Of a stretch of 64,000 bases of DNA, positions 61,192 to 64,000 are shown in pieces (the first letter of the stretch is position 1; every line of letters begins with the position of its first letter). Under the pieces are notes generated by a model. The model saw only the letters and a program-made list of their open reading frames with translations. It did not search any database and had not been told where the DNA came from. The stretch is from Roseburia sp. (GTDB taxonomy: Bacteria > Bacillota > Clostridia > Lachnospirales > Lachnospiraceae): assembly GCA_026168605.1 (NCBI GenBank), contig JAPFDX010000002.1, forward strand, positions 1 to 64,000. Direction: 5' to 3'. A program made the position numbers and the translations under genes.

Positions 61192-61224
61192 CTTACGCCC
61201 TCCTTCTTAATCAATTATATGCTA

Positions 61225-61262
61225 TGGAAAACCGCCGCAGGTGAACCTGTGGCGGTTTTCCA
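61225..61262 (+). terminator. Terminator of the rightward operon
   Basis: TGGAAAACCGCC (61225-61236) pairs perfectly with GGCGGTTTTCCA (61251-61262), with an inner CAGG-TGAA-CCTG. It is followed by TTTTCC and works for both converging units. Confidence 0.9.
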
Positions 61263-61280
61263 TTTTCCTGATCGTATAGA

Positions 61281-61679
61281 TCAACACTTATCTTTTATCT
61301 TTTTGAGCCATGCGTCGTATTCAGACGCTGTAAGTTCTTTTTCAATTTTCACATAGGGTTTGAGTGCCGGATGATCCACTGCCATAAATTCTCCTGAAAA
61401 ACTGCGGGAAATGCCATTTTCCCACAGTACGATCACAGCATAATCATCCACAGACGGAATGTGATCCGGCGGCATTTCTCCCCAGATCAGGGGAAGCATA
61501 TTCTTTTTTCCCAATTCCTCTCTTGTACAGAAAGTGCTTTTATAATCACACTCCATAAAATAAGTCGTGCATGATTTCCCCCAGCAGTCATCCGGATACT
61601 CGCCATGTGCCAGCCGAACTAGCGCGGCGTCCGCATAGTAACCAGTCATTCCATAGCCGTCCCGTAGATTTTGAGACAT
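61281..61679 (-). CDS. Hypothetical protein, 132 aa
   Basis: Start MSQNLRDGYG chosen because GGAGG lies six bases upstream; a TTG at 61721 overlapping the previous stop is the alternative. Soluble, with several Trp/Tyr and Cys; no signal peptide or membrane helix. I do not recognise a family. The coding sequence is visibly more AT-rich than its neighbours. It probably forms a unit with the 211-aa gene just upstream. Confidence 0.75.
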   Translation of the reverse strand: MSQNLRDGYGMTGYYADAALVRLAHGEYPDDCWGKSCTTYFMECDYKSTFCTREELGKKNMLPLIWGEMPPDHIPSVDDYAVIVLWENGISRSFSGEFMAVDHPALKPYVKIEKELTASEYDAWLKKIKDKC

Positions 61680-61717
61680 CTGTTCCTCCAGTAAAAACAG
61701 CAAATGAAAGCAGTTCT

Positions 61718-62353
61718 TCAAATCGTTTGCAGTAGCAAAAAATCCTTTTTTCGCTGTGGATCCAGCACAAGAAGTTTCAACTTACCACACGTATACTGCA
61801 TATCATTTACATAATGTATGGAACGTAAACACGGAGTATCCGGAGTCTCCTCTGCAAGGTATTGCATCTGCCGGGAAATATCCATCGCCGACAACTCAGC
61901 CCGCAAGTCTGCGTTTCTTGAAAGAAATGCCATGACAGAAATGCAAAGGATATTGAAGCCATAATATGCCTTTGCCCACTCAGAATTGATATGATACAAA
62001 GCCTCTCTGTTCTCTAAAATGGTTTCGTCACCATTTGCCTCAATATATTGGAATAAATCATAAACTAAACCGCAAGCATGAGAAAAAAATGCAAGTATAT
62101 CCTTCCCTGCTCCCGTATTTTCTGTCTGTTCGCAGGCAAAACCAATAAAATTCGAGACAAGACTTGCTTTATAGATATCCATACAGTCCAGTTCTTCGCT
62201 CAGTTCTCTGGAAAATTGGAGCATTTCTCCATTGCGGATCGCTTCTCCAACTACTTTCCCAAACTGCGGAAACTCATGGAGCAGTTTCTGGTTCTCCAGA
62301 TCATTCCATGCAGTTTCTGTTTGCAAAAAATCCATCAGCTCTTGATTTAACAT
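61718..62353 (-). CDS. Hypothetical protein, 211 aa
   Basis: MLNQELMDFLQTETAWNDL start; largely alpha-helical by composition, acidic, no membrane segment despite a FNILCISVMAFLS stretch. No domain recognised. AT-rich relative to the operon beside it, with a strong GGGGG before the ATG. The stop is 38 bp from the start of the 132-aa gene, so they are likely cotranscribed. The pair could be a recent acquisition. Function unknown. Confidence 0.75.
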   Translation of the reverse strand: MLNQELMDFLQTETAWNDLENQKLLHEFPQFGKVVGEAIRNGEMLQFSRELSEELDCMDIYKASLVSNFIGFACEQTENTGAGKDILAFFSHACGLVYDLFQYIEANGDETILENREALYHINSEWAKAYYGFNILCISVMAFLSRNADLRAELSAMDISRQMQYLAEETPDTPCLRSIHYVNDMQYTCGKLKLLVLDPQRKKDFLLLQTI

Positions 62354-62421
62354 AGCAACACCCCCTCAGTTAGTTTTTTCCATCTTATCATCAAATTCCC
62401 ACAGCCACAAGAATAAAATTT

Positions 62422-62466
62422 ATGCCCGTTATCAGCCATACAAACCGATAACGGGCATTCTGCCTT
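62422..62466 (-). terminator. Terminator of the malY-like gene
   Basis: Perfect 12-bp stem ATGCCCGTTATC (62422-62433) / GATAACGGGCAT (62447-62458), followed on the minus strand by AAATTTTATTC. Confidence 0.85.
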
Positions 62467-62474
62467 GTTTTCTC

Positions 62475-63638
62475 TTACTTATTCTCAAATATCTTCTTGA
62501 AGCGTTCCAGAGCCTCCTCGAGCACTTTTCTCGTGCAGGCGAGGTTGATGCGCTCATAGCCGTCTCCTGCCTCTCCAAAGATATAGCCATCGTCAAAGAA
62601 CAGCTTTCCTTCCTCGCGGAGATATTTTGCGAGCTCCTCGCCCGGCATACCAAAGCAACGGCAGTCAAACCAGCAGAGGTATGTTCCCTGCAAATCTGCC
62701 ACCCATACATCCGGGAAGTTCTTTGCCATAAAATCTTTGAAATACAGATAATTATCGTAAATGTGCTGATTCAACTGGTCTACCCAGCCTGCACACTTCG
62801 TATATCCCGTCTCAAGCGCACGGTTTCCAAAGATGCTGTAAGAATAGCAGCCGTCCACATTGACCTGCGCGTCAAATTTATCTCTCAGCTCCTTGTTCGG
62901 GATAATGATATTTGCCACACCGAGGGCTGCCAGAGAGAACGTCTTGCTGGCTGCGGTACATACGACGCAATTGTCCGCATATTTCTGTCCGAGCGTCGCA
63001 TACACGGTATGGTGATGTCCCGGCATGATCAGATCAAAGTGGATCTCGTCACTGATCACAAGCACATGGTTGCGCAGACAGATATCGCCGATCTTTCTGA
63101 GTTCTTCCTCCGTCCACACGCGTCCCACCGGATTGTGCGGACTGCAAAGGATAAACATCTTCGCTTCCTTTGCCTTCTCCTCAAAGTCTTCGAAATCGAT
63201 CTCATAACGGCCATCCACAAGCTTTAACGGGCTCTCTGTCACAGTTCTGCCATTTCTGGTAACAGCGCGGTAGAACGGATAATAGACAGGCGTAATGAGC
63301 AGCACCTTATCCTCAGGTTCTGTATAGGCACGCACAGCCGCATATAAGCCCTGTACGACGCCGTTTGTCTGAACGATCCACTCCGGTTCGATCTCCCAGT
63401 CGTGACGCTCCTTCATCCACTGTTTTACGATATTGCCGTAACGGCTTCCCCACCATGTATAGCCGTACATACCGAACTCTGCCGTCTTTGTGAGCTCCTC
63501 TATGATCTCAGGCGGAGATAAAAGTTCCATGTCTGCCACGGACAGCGGCACGATCCCCGGTGCCTGCTCCCCCATCTCGTCCCATTTTGCAGCTTCCATG
63601 TCTGTTCTCGGATGTGCAACATCAAATCTGTATTCCAT
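62475..63638 (-). CDS. MalY/PatB-family PLP C-S lyase (cystathionine beta-lyase-like)
   Basis: 387 aa, fold type I PLP enzyme. The N-terminal VPLSVADMELLSPPEI and the SPHNPVGRVWTEEEL (substrate/PLP) blocks are typical. ISDEIHFDL has the PLP-ring Asp, and AASKTFSLA the Schiff-base Lys. MalY/PatB members cleave cystathionine, cysteine or S-conjugates to pyruvate, ammonia and a thiol; some also act as regulators. Start MEYRFDV with AAAGGAG upstream. Divergent from a LacI-type regulator that probably controls it. Confidence 0.92.
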   Translation of the reverse strand: MEYRFDVAHPRTDMEAAKWDEMGEQAPGIVPLSVADMELLSPPEIIEELTKTAEFGMYGYTWWGSRYGNIVKQWMKERHDWEIEPEWIVQTNGVVQGLYAAVRAYTEPEDKVLLITPVYYPFYRAVTRNGRTVTESPLKLVDGRYEIDFEDFEEKAKEAKMFILCSPHNPVGRVWTEEELRKIGDICLRNHVLVISDEIHFDLIMPGHHHTVYATLGQKYADNCVVCTAASKTFSLAALGVANIIIPNKELRDKFDAQVNVDGCYSYSIFGNRALETGYTKCAGWVDQLNQHIYDNYLYFKDFMAKNFPDVWVADLQGTYLCWFDCRCFGMPGEELAKYLREEGKLFFDDGYIFGEAGDGYERINLACTRKVLEEALERFKKIFENK

Positions 63639-63665
63639 AAATACCTCTCCTTTCCCGACTTCCAC

Positions 63666-63677
63666 TTAATCGTTAAA
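63666..63677. promoter_or_regulatory. LacI-type operator candidate S1
   Basis: TTAATCGTTAAA, a near-palindrome in the malY 5' UTR. Related sites lie at 63746-63758 and 63784-63796. Confidence 0.45.
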
Positions 63678-63699
63678 GTCTTTTGTTTATTATGTATTT

Positions 63700-63728
63700 A
63701 TTATACTTTAAACATTTCTTTTCGTCAA
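63700..63728 (-). promoter_or_regulatory. Promoter of the malY-like gene
   Basis: Minus strand: TTGACG (63723-63728), a 17-bp spacer and TATAAT (63700-63705). Confidence 0.85.
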
Positions 63729-63745
63729 TATTTATCTATTTTCAC

Positions 63746-63758
63746 TTTATCGTTTCAA
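63746..63758. promoter_or_regulatory. LacI-type operator candidate S2
   Basis: TTTATCGTTTCAA, similar to S1, about 17 bp upstream of the malY -35. Confidence 0.4.
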
Positions 63759-63783
63759 TTATTTCCATTTTTCTTCTACGATA

Positions 63784-63796
63784 TTTGACGATTCAA
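63784..63796. promoter_or_regulatory. LacI-type operator candidate S3
   Basis: TTTGACGATTCAA (minus strand TTGAATCGTCAAA) overlaps the -35 of the regulator's own promoter, suggesting autorepression. Confidence 0.45.
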
Positions 63797-63813
63797 TTTT
63801 TTTTTGCTATGCT
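63785..63813 (+). promoter_or_regulatory. Promoter of the LacI-type regulator
   Basis: TTGACG (63785-63790), a 17-bp spacer and TATGCT (63808-63813); a second TATAAA lies at 63813-63818. Confidence 0.65.
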
Positions 63814-63853
63814 ATAAATAGAATTTCCACTATTTTCATGGAGGAAGGCGTTT

Positions 63854-64000
63854 ATGAAGACAAGACCAACCATCAAGGATATCGCCGCCGCTGTCGGCGT
63901 ATCCCACACCACTGTCTCGTATATTATGAGCGGCAACACGACGCAGAAGATCTCAGAGGAGACCAGACAGGCTGTCTTAAAGGCAGCCCGCGAACTGCAC
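63854..64000 (+). CDS. LacI-family transcriptional regulator (truncated by window edge)
   Basis: Only the first 49 residues are present: MKTRPTIKDIAAAVGVSHTTVSYIMSG..., the LacI helix-turn-helix with the recognition helix HTTVSYIM, and the hinge start not yet reached. GAGGAAGG precedes the ATG. Divergent from the malY-like gene, with three related near-palindromes between them. The ligand domain lies outside the window. Confidence 0.93.
   Translation, partial: MKTRPTIKDIAAAVGVSHTTVSYIMSGNTTQKISEETRQAVLKAARELH

Overview
The window looks like chromosomal DNA of an anaerobic, Gram-positive gut-type Clostridia, most likely a Lachnospiraceae relative. The evidence is the 16S rRNA 5' part at the left edge, Firmicutes-type ribosome binding sites throughout, non-cellulosomal cohesin and dockerin modules, a pyrophosphate-type phosphofructokinase, a DUF368 transporter and butyryl-CoA-dehydrogenase/ETF-type genes. 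Base composition is moderately GC-rich and almost every gap is short, so most genes sit in tight operons. I cannot name the species from the sequence alone.

Region 1 (1-10.9 kb): the 5' half of a 16S rRNA gene (minus strand) with two tandem promoters and a hairpin-rich leader; radA; a solitary 56-aa Phd/YefM-like protein; a 136-aa conserved protein; clpC; then a cohesin-bearing membrane protein and a dockerin-bearing glucosaminidase that appear to share one promoter with clpC. Two small genes (a two-helix membrane protein and a HAD phosphatase) follow. Region 2 (11-27.5 kb): a PflX-like radical SAM protein, PPi-type phosphofructokinase, an acyltransferase/zinc-ribbon membrane protein/esterase operon with a divergent GntR regulator, a heterodimeric ABC exporter with a polyprenyl-phosphate transporter (DUF368), two tandem chemoreceptor-like proteins, an alanine-type Na+ symporter and a FAD/Rieske oxidoreductase.

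Region 3 (27.6-34 kb): a DUF2726 gene behind a structured leader, then a mec/bla-type beta-lactam response locus. It holds blaI, blaR1 and a convergent MecA_N-type PBP with a long extra C-terminal domain. The same 18-bp operator occurs once at the blaI promoter and twice at the PBP promoter. Region 4 (34-45.2 kb): a HAD phosphatase, mnmA, a FliD-like orphan, a GH2 beta-galactosidase, and an FtsX-type ABC transporter next to a MerR regulator and a two-component system.

Region 5 (45.2-61.3 kb) is the most notable part: two divergent operons bounded by strong terminators, with a 386-bp central control region carrying four copies of a TTTAACGTGAAA-like near-palindrome. Leftward: two CaiB-like CoA-transferases (one lacks the catalytic Asp), a metallo-beta-lactamase-fold hydrolase, CaiD-like hydratase, CaiA-like and butyryl-CoA-type acyl-CoA dehydrogenases, a 41-aa symporter accessory peptide, an SSS symporter and an MFS transporter. 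Rightward: FixA/FixB-like ETF, CaiC-like CoA ligase, a second ETF pair of the bifurcating type, and an acetyl-esterase-like hydrolase. Together they encode uptake, CoA activation, hydration/dehydration and two-ETF reduction of an alpha,beta-unsaturated or beta-hydroxy acid. Carnitine/crotonobetaine is the closest known precedent, but the substrate is not proven. Region 6 (61.3-64 kb): two lower-GC orphan genes, a MalY-type C-S lyase and the start of a divergent LacI regulator.
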